From contig NZ_CP045384.1 in NCBI RefSeq assembly GCF_009363615.1, positions 2,044,501-2,108,500 of the forward strand: a stretch of 64,000 bases of DNA, read 5' to 3'. Source of the DNA: Ruegeria sp. THAF33. GTDB taxonomy: Bacteria; Pseudomonadota; Alphaproteobacteria; Rhodobacterales; Rhodobacteraceae. The notes below the pieces were generated by a model. The model saw only the letters and a list, made by a program, of their open reading frames with translations, was not told the DNA's origin and did not search any database. The position numbers and the translations under genes were made by a program. Below are positions 16,189-25,990 of the stretch, in pieces (the first letter of the stretch is position 1; each line of letters starts with the position of its first letter).

Positions 16189-17097
16189 CTATTTGCGAAT
16201 GATCTCTTCGAATTCGCGCCACTCCCGAGCCGTCATGCCCGAGCTTTCCTGCGTGACGTCCTCACCCGCCAGCATGCGGCGCAGGCTTTCAACCATCTGA
16301 GCCGACAGGTTGACGGCCCCAAGACGGTAGTCCTCGAATGCTTTATAGGCAAAGGGCACCCAGTCGGCGACGATCTTGCACATCGTATCAGCGTAGACGC
16401 GGATTTCATATTGAGCATGAGGGTCAGCGCGCAGTCGCAGAAAATGGAACAGGTTGTGCAGGTCGACCTTCCAATACCACTGCGTATAGATGTTTGCGGG
16501 CAGGTTCATCCGCGCCAATTCTCGTGCCAGCCCCTGCTGCCCGTCCTGGCTGATCATCGACTCGTAATTGTCATAGCACCGGGCGCTGTCGGCCTTGAGG
16601 ATGTCCAGAACACGCGCGGCCTCTTCACCTTCCAGAGCAGAGCCACGGCCCTGATTGTTCACCTCTGATTGGGCGGCCACATGTTCGGGTGCGGGAATAT
16701 AGAATTCACGATCCAGAATTGAATATCGCGCCGAATACTCATTTACATTGGCCGTACGGTGCCGAATCCACTGCCGCGCCACGAAGACCGGCAGCTTCAC
16801 ATGCAGTTTGACCTCGCACATTTCGAAAGGGGTCGAATGCCAGTGCCGCATAAGGTACCGGATCAGACCTTCGTCGTTTTGAACCGATTTGGTTCCCTTG
16901 CCATAAGACACACGCGCGGCCTGACAGATGGCCGCATCATCGCCCATATAATCAATCACGCGGACAAAGCCGTGATCCAGAACCTGATGCGCGGTGTAAA
17001 GGTGATCTTCCATTCCCGCTGAAACGACGCGACGAGTGGGATGCGATTGGGCACGTTGCGCTTCGATCTCGGCCTGTTGGTCAGCGGACAGCGGCAT
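16189..17097 (-). CDS. thyX: FAD-dependent thymidylate synthase
   Basis: ThyX makes dTMP from dUMP with methylenetetrahydrofolate, NADPH and FAD. The 302-residue product contains the ThyX signature [15 protein letters not shown] with its RHR(x7)S core, plus the [17 protein letters not shown] segment that binds FAD and dUMP. The C-terminal part has [14 protein letters not shown], also typical. The start is set at ATG 17097, preceded by GAAAGGAAAA; the frame is open 19 codons further 5' but that part does not look conserved. A single gene on its strand, with its promoter in the short space before the divergent glyoxalase. Confidence 0.95.
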   Translation of the reverse strand: MPLSADQQAEIEAQRAQSHPTRRVVSAGMEDHLYTAHQVLDHGFVRVIDYMGDDAAICQAARVSYGKGTKSVQNDEGLIRYLMRHWHSTPFEMCEVKLHVKLPVFVARQWIRHRTANVNEYSARYSILDREFYIPAPEHVAAQSEVNNQGRGSALEGEEAARVLDILKADSARCYDNYESMISQDGQQGLARELARMNLPANIYTQWYWKVDLHNLFHFLRLRADPHAQYEIRVYADTMCKIVADWVPFAYKAFEDYRLGAVNLSAQMVESLRRMLAGEDVTQESSGMTAREWREFEEIIRK

Positions 17098-17272
17098 CAA
17101 GTTTTCCTTTCTGGCAATGAGTCGCCCCCTACTATATCTCGCCAGATGCAACATCGAAACCGCGATATATGCCGCAACCCACGCAAAATTCAGTTCGCCA
17201 GACCCAGCGGTCTCGACACCCTAGGTCGGCGCGCTAAGCTCTTTGCAAACTGAGTCGAAAAGGATGAGCAAA

Positions 17273-17701
17273 ATGGCGCTGAAATATCTTCACACCATGG
17301 TCCGCGTGAAGGATCTGGAAAAATCCATGGCGTTTTACAAGCTTCTGGGCCTGAAGGAAACGCGCCGCTATGACAGCGAAGCCGGGCGGTTTTCGCTGAT
17401 TTTCATGGCCCCTCCGGAGCAGGAGGATGCGCCCATCGAGCTGACCTACAACTGGGACGGTGATGATGGCCTTCCCAGCGACAGCCGCCATTTCGGTCAC
17501 CTCGCATACGGCGTCGACAATATCTACGAGGTTTGCCAGCACCTTCAGGACAATGGCGTCACGATCAATCGCCCTCCGCGTGACGGTCGCATGGCCTTTG
17601 TACGCTCACCCGACAATATCTCGATCGAGCTTTTGCAGAACGGCGATGCTCTGGAGCCGAAGGAACCCTGGGCCAGCATGGAAAGCGTTGGCCACTGGTG
17701 A
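17273..17701 (+). CDS. gloA: Lactoylglutathione lyase (glyoxalase I)
   Basis: GloA converts the methylglyoxal-glutathione hemithioacetal to S-lactoylglutathione. The 142-residue product has the VOC fold: KYLHTMVRVKDLEKSMAFY (first metal His), FIAPPEQ-like strand with IELTYNWDG (metal Glu), GHLAYGVDNIYEVC (second His) and AFVRSPDNISIELLQ (second Glu). Thus all four metal ligands are present. I chose ATG 17273 since AGGA lies at good distance; an ATG three codons earlier is too close to that site. It overlaps the DUF1194 gene by four bases (GTGA). Confidence 0.92.
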   Translation: MALKYLHTMVRVKDLEKSMAFYKLLGLKETRRYDSEAGRFSLIFMAPPEQEDAPIELTYNWDGDDGLPSDSRHFGHLAYGVDNIYEVCQHLQDNGVTINRPPRDGRMAFVRSPDNISIELLQNGDALEPKEPWASMESVGHW

Positions 17702-18399
17702 TCCGGTGGGCCATAACACTTGGGTTGGCCGTGCTGGCCAGCCCGATCAAGGCCGAGACGTGTCGTCTGGCCCTTGCACTGGCCATGGACATTTCGGTTT
17801 CGGTCGATGAGGCCGAGGACGTGCTGCAACGGCAGGGTTTGGCCGCTGCGCTGATCGCACCCGAAGTGCAGGAGGCCTTTTTTTCCTCTCCTATGCCGGT
17901 TGCTTTGGCTGTTTACGAATGGAGCGGTCGGTCCACCCAGCACGTCATTTTGAATTGGTTGCTGATAGAAGATGTTGCCGACCTGCTTTTCGCCTCCGGT
18001 CAGATAAGTGCCTCTGTGAGATCAGATTCCGGATCAGCGACCGCCATGGGCTATGCCCTGGCTTACGGGTCTACCTTGATGAACCAGGCACCCGACTGCT
18101 TGTTTCAAACGATTGACCTGTCCGGAGATGGTTCAAACAACGATGGCTATGGGCCGCAAATAGCCTATCGTCACTTCGCGTTCCAGAATGTGGTGGTCAA
18201 TGGCCTCGTGATCAACGCGGCGGATTTTGAAGGCGAACTTTTTCTGATCCCGTTTTTTGAAAACAACGTCCTGCATGGTCCCGGTGCCTTTTTGGAAGTC
18301 GCTCAGGGGTTCGAAGATTTCGAACGGGCCATGCGGAAAAAGCTGAAACGGGAATTGAGCGGTTTGCAGATTGGTGCGCTTGATGAAAACCCGCAATAA
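17698..18399 (+). CDS. DUF1194 von Willebrand factor A-like secreted protein
   Basis: This 233-residue protein has a signal peptide (WAITLGLAVLASPIKAE). A VWA-like domain follows, with the metal-site motif ALAMDISVSVDE (a DxSxS site, about residues 27-38) and the later IDLSGDGSNNDG. That pattern defines DUF1194, a family common in Rhodobacterales and often seen with glyoxalase. The role is unknown; a periplasmic binding or adhesion function is possible. The start codon is GTG overlapping the gloA stop. RSDSGSATAMGYALAYG is another conserved block. Confidence 0.85.
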   Translation: MIRWAITLGLAVLASPIKAETCRLALALAMDISVSVDEAEDVLQRQGLAAALIAPEVQEAFFSSPMPVALAVYEWSGRSTQHVILNWLLIEDVADLLFASGQISASVRSDSGSATAMGYALAYGSTLMNQAPDCLFQTIDLSGDGSNNDGYGPQIAYRHFAFQNVVVNGLVINAADFEGELFLIPFFENNVLHGPGAFLEVAQGFEDFERAMRKKLKRELSGLQIGALDENPQ

Positions 18400-18516
18400 G
18401 TCCGCGCCTGAGCGCTGCATTTACGGGCCTGTTCTCTGGACCAGCATTTGAACAAGGCCGCCAGGCCTGTGCATCATTGCAGGACGGGTTTGGTTCTGCG
18501 CGACGCACAGCCGCGG

Positions 18517-19014
18517 TCAGTAGATGTATCGGATCTGGTCGGTCCAATATCGCTCCACGCGGCGCAGCGACGTGGTGATGTCTTCGATACCTTCCAACTC
18601 CAACACGCCTCTGCTTTGCAATCCTTCGGCGTGACGCGCAAACAGGTCGGACACGATATTGCGGATTTCACTGCCTCGTGGTGTCAGACGCACGCGGACA
18701 GAGCGGCGGTCAATCTCGCATCTCTGGTGGTGCATATACCCCATCTCAACCAGTTTCTTGAGGTTGTAGCTGACATTGCTGCCCTGATAGTAGCCGCGGC
18801 TTTTCAGCTCGCCCGCCGTCACTTCGTGATCGCCGATATTGAACAGCAGCAACGCCTGAACCGCGTTGATTTCCAGCACGCCGACGCGCTCGAATTCATC
18901 CTTGATGACATCCAGCAGCAACCGGTGCAGCCGCTCCACCAGGGCCAGCGCCTCAAGATAGCTGGTCATGAACCCCTTGGCTTCCAGCCCGGAGACCTGC
19001 ATTTCCATACTCAT
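18517..19014 (-). CDS. MarR-family transcriptional regulator (LdtR-like)
   Basis: A 165-residue winged-helix regulator. The MarR core runs from about residue 20 to 130, with the recognition segment TAGELKSRGYYQGSNVSYNLKKLVEMGY and the wing HHQRCEIDRRSVRVRLT. The RGYYQGSNVSYN helix is the hallmark of LdtR-like regulators in alphaproteobacteria, which control L,D-transpeptidase and stress genes. No ldt gene is adjacent here, so the target is distant or different. GGAGGGT precedes ATG 19014. It is 78 bases upstream (in its own direction) of nothing obvious; the DUF1194 gene is convergent. Confidence 0.85.
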   Translation of the reverse strand: MSMEMQVSGLEAKGFMTSYLEALALVERLHRLLLDVIKDEFERVGVLEINAVQALLLFNIGDHEVTAGELKSRGYYQGSNVSYNLKKLVEMGYMHHQRCEIDRRSVRVRLTPRGSEIRNIVSDLFARHAEGLQSRGVLELEGIEDITTSLRRVERYWTDQIRYIY

Positions 19015-19092
19015 CCGACCCTCCGATTCAGTCGTGCTGTTTGAGACACGATGACCTGAAAGTCCGAAAAATCGGTTAAGCCGGTTTTTTTC

Positions 19093-19350
19093 TTATTTCT
19101 GAAAGGTCTGCGCGATGTTTGAAATCAAACTGGCAAACTGCTCCGGCGGCTGCACCTGACCTGTGACCCATTGATAAAGGTCCTGATCGTTTTCGTGCAG
19201 CAGCGCGTCAAAGACATCCAGCCCGGCCGCATCCATATCTGCCAGGTTGCGATCGGCATAAGCGGACAGGATGATGTCCATCTCTTTGATCCCGCGCCGC
19301 ATGGATCGCATTTTCATTCGCTTGATGCGTACGTCCCGGGGTTCACTCAA
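19093..19350 (-). CDS. sdhE: FAD assembly factor SdhE
   Basis: SdhE (SDH5 family) helps insert covalent FAD into succinate dehydrogenase. The 85-residue product contains the RGxxE motif (RRGIKEMD, about residues 18-25) that docks on SdhA. The usual helical bundle follows (FDALLHENDQDLYQWVTGQ). The size is normal. ATG 19350 overlaps the stop of the XRE regulator by four bases, so the two genes are coupled. sdh genes are not in the window. Confidence 0.92.
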   Translation of the reverse strand: MSEPRDVRIKRMKMRSMRRGIKEMDIILSAYADRNLADMDAAGLDVFDALLHENDQDLYQWVTGQVQPPEQFASLISNIAQTFQK

Positions 19351-19739
19351 TTCTTCTGCTCCAGCATCAGACGCATTTTCTTTTCCAGACGCGCCGCACG
19401 TTCAGCGCAAACCCGCATCTCTCCTCGGATGGCGCGCAGTTCAGCCACCGCGGTCGACAGTTCCATTCCACCTTCGCCCTCTTCCACCGGGGCATCCATC
19501 CCTTCGCCCTCACCGGTCAGCAGCCACATGATCGAGACATTGACCAGCCCCGCCATCATCGACAACCGGTTCGCACGCGGTTCGGACAGATCGTTTTCCC
19601 AATCGACAATCGTCGTCTTCTTGACGCCAAGGCGGCGCGCCAGCTCTGCCTGGGTCATTCCGGCCGCTTCGCGCGCGCCTGCCAGACGGTCCCCGAATGT
19701 CGCAGACTCAGGTCCATACCAGTCTTTTTCATCATTCAT
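19347..19739 (-). CDS. XRE-family helix-turn-helix regulator
   Basis: A 130-residue DNA-binding protein. The HTH_3 domain occupies about residues 14-70 (FGDRLAGAREAAGMTQAELA, then RRLGVKKTTIVDWENDLSEP). A C-terminal coiled coil (ELRAIRGEMRVCAERAARLE) probably dimerises it. I set the start at ATG 19739 with TTGGAG upstream; the frame is open for 40 more codons, but that would run into the divergent aspartate aminotransferase. It is translationally coupled to sdhE. Its target is unknown; the shared 92-base divergent region with the aminotransferase is a candidate. Confidence 0.85.
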   Translation of the reverse strand: MNDEKDWYGPESATFGDRLAGAREAAGMTQAELARRLGVKKTTIVDWENDLSEPRANRLSMMAGLVNVSIMWLLTGEGEGMDAPVEEGEGGMELSTAVAELRAIRGEMRVCAERAARLEKKMRLMLEQKN

Positions 19740-19810
19740 CGGGGTCTCCAATTCACATTGTCCATTCGGCTTGATCGTCATTCCGGCGCACCCTATGACA
19801 GTCGGGTTGA

Positions 19811-21034
<1,224 letters not shown>

Positions 21035-21036
21035 AC

Positions 21037-21438
21037 ATGTCTGCCGACCTGCCCGAATATTATTTTCGCATCCGTGAAAACGGGGCCGCGGTGTTTCGGA
21101 TCGATACGGAAAACCGCCAGCGCCGGATCGAGATGGACCAGATCGCCGTCATCAACATCCGCAACGGTGAGGTCAAGCCGCACGGCCAACGGGTTTTGTC
21201 CGAACGGGATCAGGCAGAGATCGCCCAATGGATGGACGAGCGCCGGGCCGTACTGGCCCAGCGCGACATCGACGACATTCACCGCGCTGTCGACTATCTG
21301 AATCTGACAACGCAATGGGCGCAGTCCAAGGCAAGCGACGAACAGCTTGAGGATGTAACCGACAGGTTGCTGATGGCGATGCACGATCTGCGCACGGTTC
21401 TGGTTCGGAAAAAGGCCTACCGGTTGAGCAAAGACTAG
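21037..21438 (+). CDS. Conserved hypothetical protein
   Basis: A 133-residue soluble protein, rich in charged residues and predicted helical in its second half (about 65-125, RDIDDIHRAVDYLNLTTQW). The N-terminal part looks like a beta sheet (YYFRIRENGAAVFRIDTENR). No family or catalytic motif is recognised. The start is set at ATG 21037, with TGAGG upstream, two bases after the aatA stop, so it is likely co-transcribed with aatA. It overlaps the convergent MATE gene by four bases. Confidence 0.75.
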   Translation: MSADLPEYYFRIRENGAAVFRIDTENRQRRIEMDQIAVINIRNGEVKPHGQRVLSERDQAEIAQWMDERRAVLAQRDIDDIHRAVDYLNLTTQWAQSKASDEQLEDVTDRLLMAMHDLRTVLVRKKAYRLSKD

Positions 21439-22805
21439 GCAGGTTCTGCCGGCGCCTGCATCTGCCGCACCGAATGCATCCAGAACCGGGCCATCAGCAG
21501 CACCGCCGCGAAAGCCAGGCCAAGCACCAGCCCCAGCCAGACACCGATGCCATCCATCTGACGGACGAAGCCGAAATAGTAGGACGCCGGAATTCCCACC
21601 ACCCAATAGCTGAGCGCCGCCATAACCATCGGTATCTTGGCATCCTGCAAACCACGCAGCAGTCCCAGCGCAATCACCTGCGCCCCGTCGACCAGTTGGA
21701 ACAGGGCAGCCATGGCCAGCAATCCTGTCCCGATTGCCAGAATTTGTCCGCGCTGCGGATCATCGGCCTCCATGAACAGGGAAATCAGCGGCTCGGCATA
21801 TGTCAGGAACAGGATGACGGTCACGACGGACATGACCAGCGACATGCCCGTCACGGCAATCGCACCTTTTTCCAGATGCGCTTTGTCCCGGCGGCCCAAC
21901 GCGTTGCCGGCCCGGATGGTGGCCGCATTTGACAGCCCCAGGTGCACCATGAATGTGGCCGACGCCAGATTCAGGGCGATCCCGTGCGCGGCCAGCGGGA
22001 CCTGACCCAGCCAGCCCATCATCACGGCGGATGTTGCAAACAGCGACACCTCGGCCAGGGTGGTCAGGCCAATGGGCACGCCCAGTTTCCAAACGCTGAT
22101 GAACATTTCCCAATCCGGACGCCAGAAGCGTTGGAAGAGGCTGTGTTCCGGCAAGGTCCGGACCACATAGACGACAACCGCGACCAGTGAAACGACCTGC
22201 GTCGCAATCGAAGCGATCGCAGCGCCCATCACGCCCAGTTCCGGCGCGCCCCAGTTGCCAAAAATCAGCGCATAGTTGGTAAGCCCGTTCACAACCGCCG
22301 CCGTAACCGTGATCCACAGCACGATCTGAGTTCGCTCCAGAGCCGCAAGGTAGGACTTCAACACCATCACGATGAGCGCCGGAAACAACCCCCAACCGGC
22401 AATGCGCAAATATTCCGACGCGGTTTCAGCGATATGCGGCTCTTGTTTCATGGCGATCAGGATCGGATAGGACCACCACAACAACGGCATGACCACCGCA
22501 GCGTATAGCAGTGACAACCACAGCCCCATGCGGGTCGAGCGGCGAATGCTGGTTTCGTCCCCTTCTGCCGCGGCGGTGGCAACCATCGGCATGACGGCCC
22601 AGCCAAACCCCGCACCAAACAAAAACAGAACGAAATAATAGCTGCTGGCCAGGGTAACCGCCGCCAGCGCCTCGACCCCGTACCAGCCCAGCATGATCGT
22701 GTCGGTCAGGCCGATGGCAAACTGCGCCAGATGGCCACCGATCAACGGCAGGCCAAGCACGGCAATTGCCCGAAAGTGGGCCGGATATGTCATCACTTTT
22801 GTCAT
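21435..22805 (-). CDS. MATE-family multidrug efflux protein
   Basis: An inner-membrane cation-coupled exporter with 12 predicted helices in two six-helix halves (about 15-230 and 235-450). Sequence near the start (GLPLIGGHLAQFAIGLTDTI) fits MATE helix 1, and KLGVPIGLTTLAEVSLFATS begins the second half. The length of 456 residues is normal. The start is uncertain: the frame runs up to a TTG at 22841, with ATGs at 22817 and 22805. I prefer 22805 because it gives the usual N-terminus. The substrate is unknown. The gene ends on the preceding hypothetical gene with a 4-bp overlap. Confidence 0.88.
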   Translation of the reverse strand: MTKVMTYPAHFRAIAVLGLPLIGGHLAQFAIGLTDTIMLGWYGVEALAAVTLASSYYFVLFLFGAGFGWAVMPMVATAAAEGDETSIRRSTRMGLWLSLLYAAVVMPLLWWSYPILIAMKQEPHIAETASEYLRIAGWGLFPALIVMVLKSYLAALERTQIVLWITVTAAVVNGLTNYALIFGNWGAPELGVMGAAIASIATQVVSLVAVVVYVVRTLPEHSLFQRFWRPDWEMFISVWKLGVPIGLTTLAEVSLFATSAVMMGWLGQVPLAAHGIALNLASATFMVHLGLSNAATIRAGNALGRRDKAHLEKGAIAVTGMSLVMSVVTVILFLTYAEPLISLFMEADDPQRGQILAIGTGLLAMAALFQLVDGAQVIALGLLRGLQDAKIPMVMAALSYWVVGIPASYYFGFVRQMDGIGVWLGLVLGLAFAAVLLMARFWMHSVRQMQAPAEPA

Positions 22806-22912
22806 TGCCCCAGCCATATGCGCGGGCTTGGCGCGAGACAAGAGATGATCGCTAAAATGTCAACATGATACTTCGGTGCTCGCTTGCGCAGTCCAGGCGG
22901 GCACCGGCGTGA

Positions 22913-23836
22913 TTAACGAGCGTCCGGATGCAGTGCTGTACCCAGAATATGCTCGGAGCGGTGAATCACGTGATGCGCCTGCCCCACGATCAACGGATCG
23001 GGCTCACCCACAATGTCGTGATCCTTGCCCGGATAGTCCAGCGTCGACAGGAAATGGCGCATACAATTCAGCCGCGCGCGTTTCTTGTCATTCGACTTGA
23101 TGATCGTCCACGGTGCGTCCGCGGTATCGGTGTAAAAGAACATGGCCTCTTTAGCTTCGGTATAATCGTCCCACTTGCTGAGGCTGGCCTTGTCAATCGG
23201 TGACAATTTCCACTGTTTCAGAGGATCCGTCTCGCGACTTTTGAAACGACGCTGCTGTTCTTCCTGCGTGACCGAGAACCAGTATTTGTAAAGCTGGATG
23301 CCCGAACGTACCAGCATCCGCTCCAACTCTGGCGTCTGCCGCATGAATTCCAGATATTCATTGGGAGAGCAGAAGCCCATCACCCGCTCGACACCGGCGC
23401 GGTTGTACCAGGACCGGTCGTAGAACACCATTTCGCCAACTGTTGGCAGTTCCTGAATATAGCGCTGGTAATACCACTGCCCCTTTTCTTCCCAAGTGGG
23501 TTTATTCAAGGCCACGACTCGGGCCTGACGCGGATTGAGGTGCTCCATGAAGCGCTTTATCGTACCGCCCTTGCCGGCAGCATCGCGCCCTTCGAACAGC
23601 AGAACGAAACGCTGCCCGGTTTCCTGCGCCCACAACTGAACCTTCAGCAACTCTGCCTGAAGCTTGGCCTTCTGTTCTTCGTACACCGACCGCGCCATCT
23701 TGCGGCCATAGGGGTACTTGCCGCTTTCAAACGCCTGCCGGATCTTTTCAGGGCTGGGCTCTGCGACGTCTGCAACCGGCGTCGGCCCGGTCTTGACCTG
23801 AGTTGAATTTGTTTCGACCCGAGCAATGGCTTCCAT
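22913..23836 (-). CDS. ppk2: Polyphosphate kinase 2
   Basis: PPK2 makes nucleoside triphosphates from polyphosphate and nucleoside diphosphates, or the reverse. The 307-residue chain contains Walker A (GRDAAGKGGTI), the YYQRYIQELPTVGEMVFYDR block with Walker B, and lid residues near RFKSRETDPLKQWKLSPID. The single-domain length is that of a class I PPK2. The N-terminal 40 residues (to ESGKYPYG) are low-conservation. AAAGGAAAG precedes ATG 23836. The gene stands alone, 100 bases from the MATE gene on the same strand. Confidence 0.93.
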   Translation of the reverse strand: MEAIARVETNSTQVKTGPTPVADVAEPSPEKIRQAFESGKYPYGRKMARSVYEEQKAKLQAELLKVQLWAQETGQRFVLLFEGRDAAGKGGTIKRFMEHLNPRQARVVALNKPTWEEKGQWYYQRYIQELPTVGEMVFYDRSWYNRAGVERVMGFCSPNEYLEFMRQTPELERMLVRSGIQLYKYWFSVTQEEQQRRFKSRETDPLKQWKLSPIDKASLSKWDDYTEAKEAMFFYTDTADAPWTIIKSNDKKRARLNCMRHFLSTLDYPGKDHDIVGEPDPLIVGQAHHVIHRSEHILGTALHPDAR

Positions 23837-24097
23837 GAAATCTTTCCTTTTCTGTTGTCCCGGAAAGGAGCTAGCAGAAAGGCCAAGGATGCGCTTTGAT
23901 TGGGGTCAAATTGATGCCTCAAAAACCCATGAATTCCGCACTGGATGCAAGGTTCCGATACAAACGCCGTTTTTCAAGCTGTGCCCGAGCGGCCATTGCC
24001 TGAATCCTCAATAGGATCGTCTAATCGACCTCGGCCAACATGGCCAAGGCTGGCGCCCGTTTGGCGCACCGGATCGCTGATCCCCTTGTTTCACGCT

Positions 24098-24706
24098 TCA
24101 TCTATGCCCCCAATCGTCAGGGTTGTCAGAGTTGTTGGGCGACAGACCCAATTCGTCGCCTTCCGTCGAACATCCCAGCCCCAGAACCGTGCGGTTCGCA
24201 TAAGAGAAGTAAGAACAGACCTGATTGATCTCGAGGATTTCTCCATCATCCCACCCTGCCGTGCGCAGCGCCGTCACATCCGCTTCGACCAGATCGCCCG
24301 GATCCTCGGTCAGCTTGCGCGCATAGGCCATGGCCGCCACCTGCGCTGCATCCAATGGCGCGGCGGCCGGATCGCGGGCTTCGATCGCCGCCCGGATCGC
24401 GTTTCCCCGTTCTTCGTTGGCCAGCAACCGCTGCAACCCTGCGAAATGGTGTTCGACGCAATACCCGCATCGGTTCAGAGAGCTGACCCACACGCCCTGC
24501 ACCTCGAGAAACCATTTCGGTATCTTGTTGCCCGAGTGATGCAGCACCGCCTTGTAGATCGCCATGTGCCCTTCCATCGAATGCGGACGCAACGAATGCG
24601 CCATCATGATATTGTCCACATTGTTGCCCGGGCCCGTGACGCGGTCATAGAGTTTCTTCAGCCTGCCTGTGGCCTGCTCGAATGGGATGGTTCTGATCCA
24701 GCTCAT
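24098..24706 (-). CDS. AhpD-like carboxymuconolactone decarboxylase / peroxidase-related protein
   Basis: A 202-residue all-helical protein of the CMD/AhpD superfamily. The redox motif CGYC (in SLNRCGYCVEHH, about residue 80) is followed by His, the CxxC-x3-H-like arrangement of alkylhydroperoxidase AhpD. It starts MSWIRTIPFEQATGRLKKLY, typical of the uncharacterised peroxidase-related enzyme group. The frame is open 50 codons further upstream but ATG 24706 has CAGGAAG at the right distance. A peroxide-reducing role is likely; the partner is unknown. It follows 222 bases after the LysR gene on the same strand. Confidence 0.83.
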   Translation of the reverse strand: MSWIRTIPFEQATGRLKKLYDRVTGPGNNVDNIMMAHSLRPHSMEGHMAIYKAVLHHSGNKIPKWFLEVQGVWVSSLNRCGYCVEHHFAGLQRLLANEERGNAIRAAIEARDPAAAPLDAAQVAAMAYARKLTEDPGDLVEADVTALRTAGWDDGEILEINQVCSYFSYANRTVLGLGCSTEGDELGLSPNNSDNPDDWGHR

Positions 24707-24928
24707 TTGGCTTCCTGTTGACGTGATTGCCTGTCCTTCAGAGACTAGAAGCGCTTTGAGCCCGAGGCGAGACGAATTCGACACCCCGTTAGAAAGAACC
24801 CGGACCAGCACAAACCGCAATTCGAACGTCGGCCCGGTTTCCCCAAGCACCAACACGGCATGTCCAATTTAAGCCCTGCGAGCATCCGCCCTAAACCATC
24901 AGCCGTTCGGCACCCCGGTCAGATTGGG

Positions 24929-25900
24929 CTAGACACCCTCGATCTCCATGGTGCGGAACTCATTCTTCAGCCAATTGTGCCGGGCACACATCGGTCTTGT
25001 GAAATGCTGACGTATCAATTTGCTCATGGCCTTCTGGATCAGCACCGACGTCGTTGCTGGGTATACTTCAGTTGTAAACAGCGACACTGTGCGAACGAAG
25101 TTGCTACCGGGAAATGGCATAGCCTTTACGCTGTTGTGAAACCTCTGCGTTCGGTGGAAACACGCGGCGGTCGTGATTGCCCACCCGCTGCCCTGCGCAA
25201 CCAAGCCGATGATGGATTGATTACACTCCAGCTCAAACCGGTTGGGCAGGCTGTATTTGCTCCGGGCCAACTGCGTTTCAATCTGCTTGCCGATCACATA
25301 GTCACGCGAATACCTCAACAATGGCAGGTCGGCATCCGGGTTGAACAGCTCGTCCGGGGACCCTTCGAACTTGTTGGGAACCACGACGATGAAGGGATCT
25401 CTCATCAACGGGTATTCGATCAGCCCCTCGGTACGGCCCAGCGGTCGTGTGGCGACGCCCACGTCAAGCTTGTGTTCCTGAAGTTTGGCAAGAATTTCGT
25501 GGCTCGGGCGCGTGAAATGGCGGAAATTGCACCGCGGCAGAGCCTGCGCCAGAAAACGAACAAGGTCGGGCGCGATCTGGTTGTCGAAATCATCGATCAA
25601 AGCCAGCCGCAGATCAGTCGCATGCTGCCAGTTTCCCGTTCGTATCTCGGCCTCACCGCGTTTCAACACAGTCAGACCCTCACGCACATAGCGGGCAAAC
25701 ACCTCGCCCGCCGGCGTCAGGCCCATCGGGCGGCGCCCATGGTCGACCAATTCAATTCCCAACGCGCGTTCGAGGCTGCGCAGGTGGTTCGAAACCGTGC
25801 TGATCGACAAGTCTGTTTCTGATGCGACTTGCTGAATCGATCCGGATTTGGCGATCAACTGAAACACTTCCAGCCATCGAAGACTCAGAGATTTGGACAC
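24929..25900 (-). CDS. LysR-family transcriptional regulator
   Basis: A regulator of about 323 residues. The N-terminal winged HTH (LRWLEVFQLIAKSGSIQQVA, about residues 6-60) is followed by a substrate-binding domain (DLRLALIDDFDNQIAPDLVR onward). The start is uncertain: the frame opens at a TTG at 25963, and I use the GTG at 25900, which gives the standard N-terminus, though its ribosome site is weak. It lies 90 bases after the DMGDH-like gene on the same strand and is the natural candidate to control the betaine/guanidino region (25.9-36 kb), perhaps sensing the imported amine. Confidence 0.85.
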   Translation of the reverse strand: MSKSLSLRWLEVFQLIAKSGSIQQVASETDLSISTVSNHLRSLERALGIELVDHGRRPMGLTPAGEVFARYVREGLTVLKRGEAEIRTGNWQHATDLRLALIDDFDNQIAPDLVRFLAQALPRCNFRHFTRPSHEILAKLQEHKLDVGVATRPLGRTEGLIEYPLMRDPFIVVVPNKFEGSPDELFNPDADLPLLRYSRDYVIGKQIETQLARSKYSLPNRFELECNQSIIGLVAQGSGWAITTAACFHRTQRFHNSVKAMPFPGSNFVRTVSLFTTEVYPATTSVLIQKAMSKLIRQHFTRPMCARHNWLKNEFRTMEIEGV

Positions 25901-25990
25901 GGCAACCGACCATTGTTTCGATTTGTTCGAAACTAGTGAAGCAAAGTTTTGCCCATGCGGCAATGAAGAAGTTGATCGAAACGGTCGATT

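Noticed and set aside
15863..16202. Short plus-strand frames after the cold-shock gene.
   Set aside because: Arg/Cys/Pro-rich, no ribosome sites, three overlapping frames open at once, as in non-coding GC-rich DNA.
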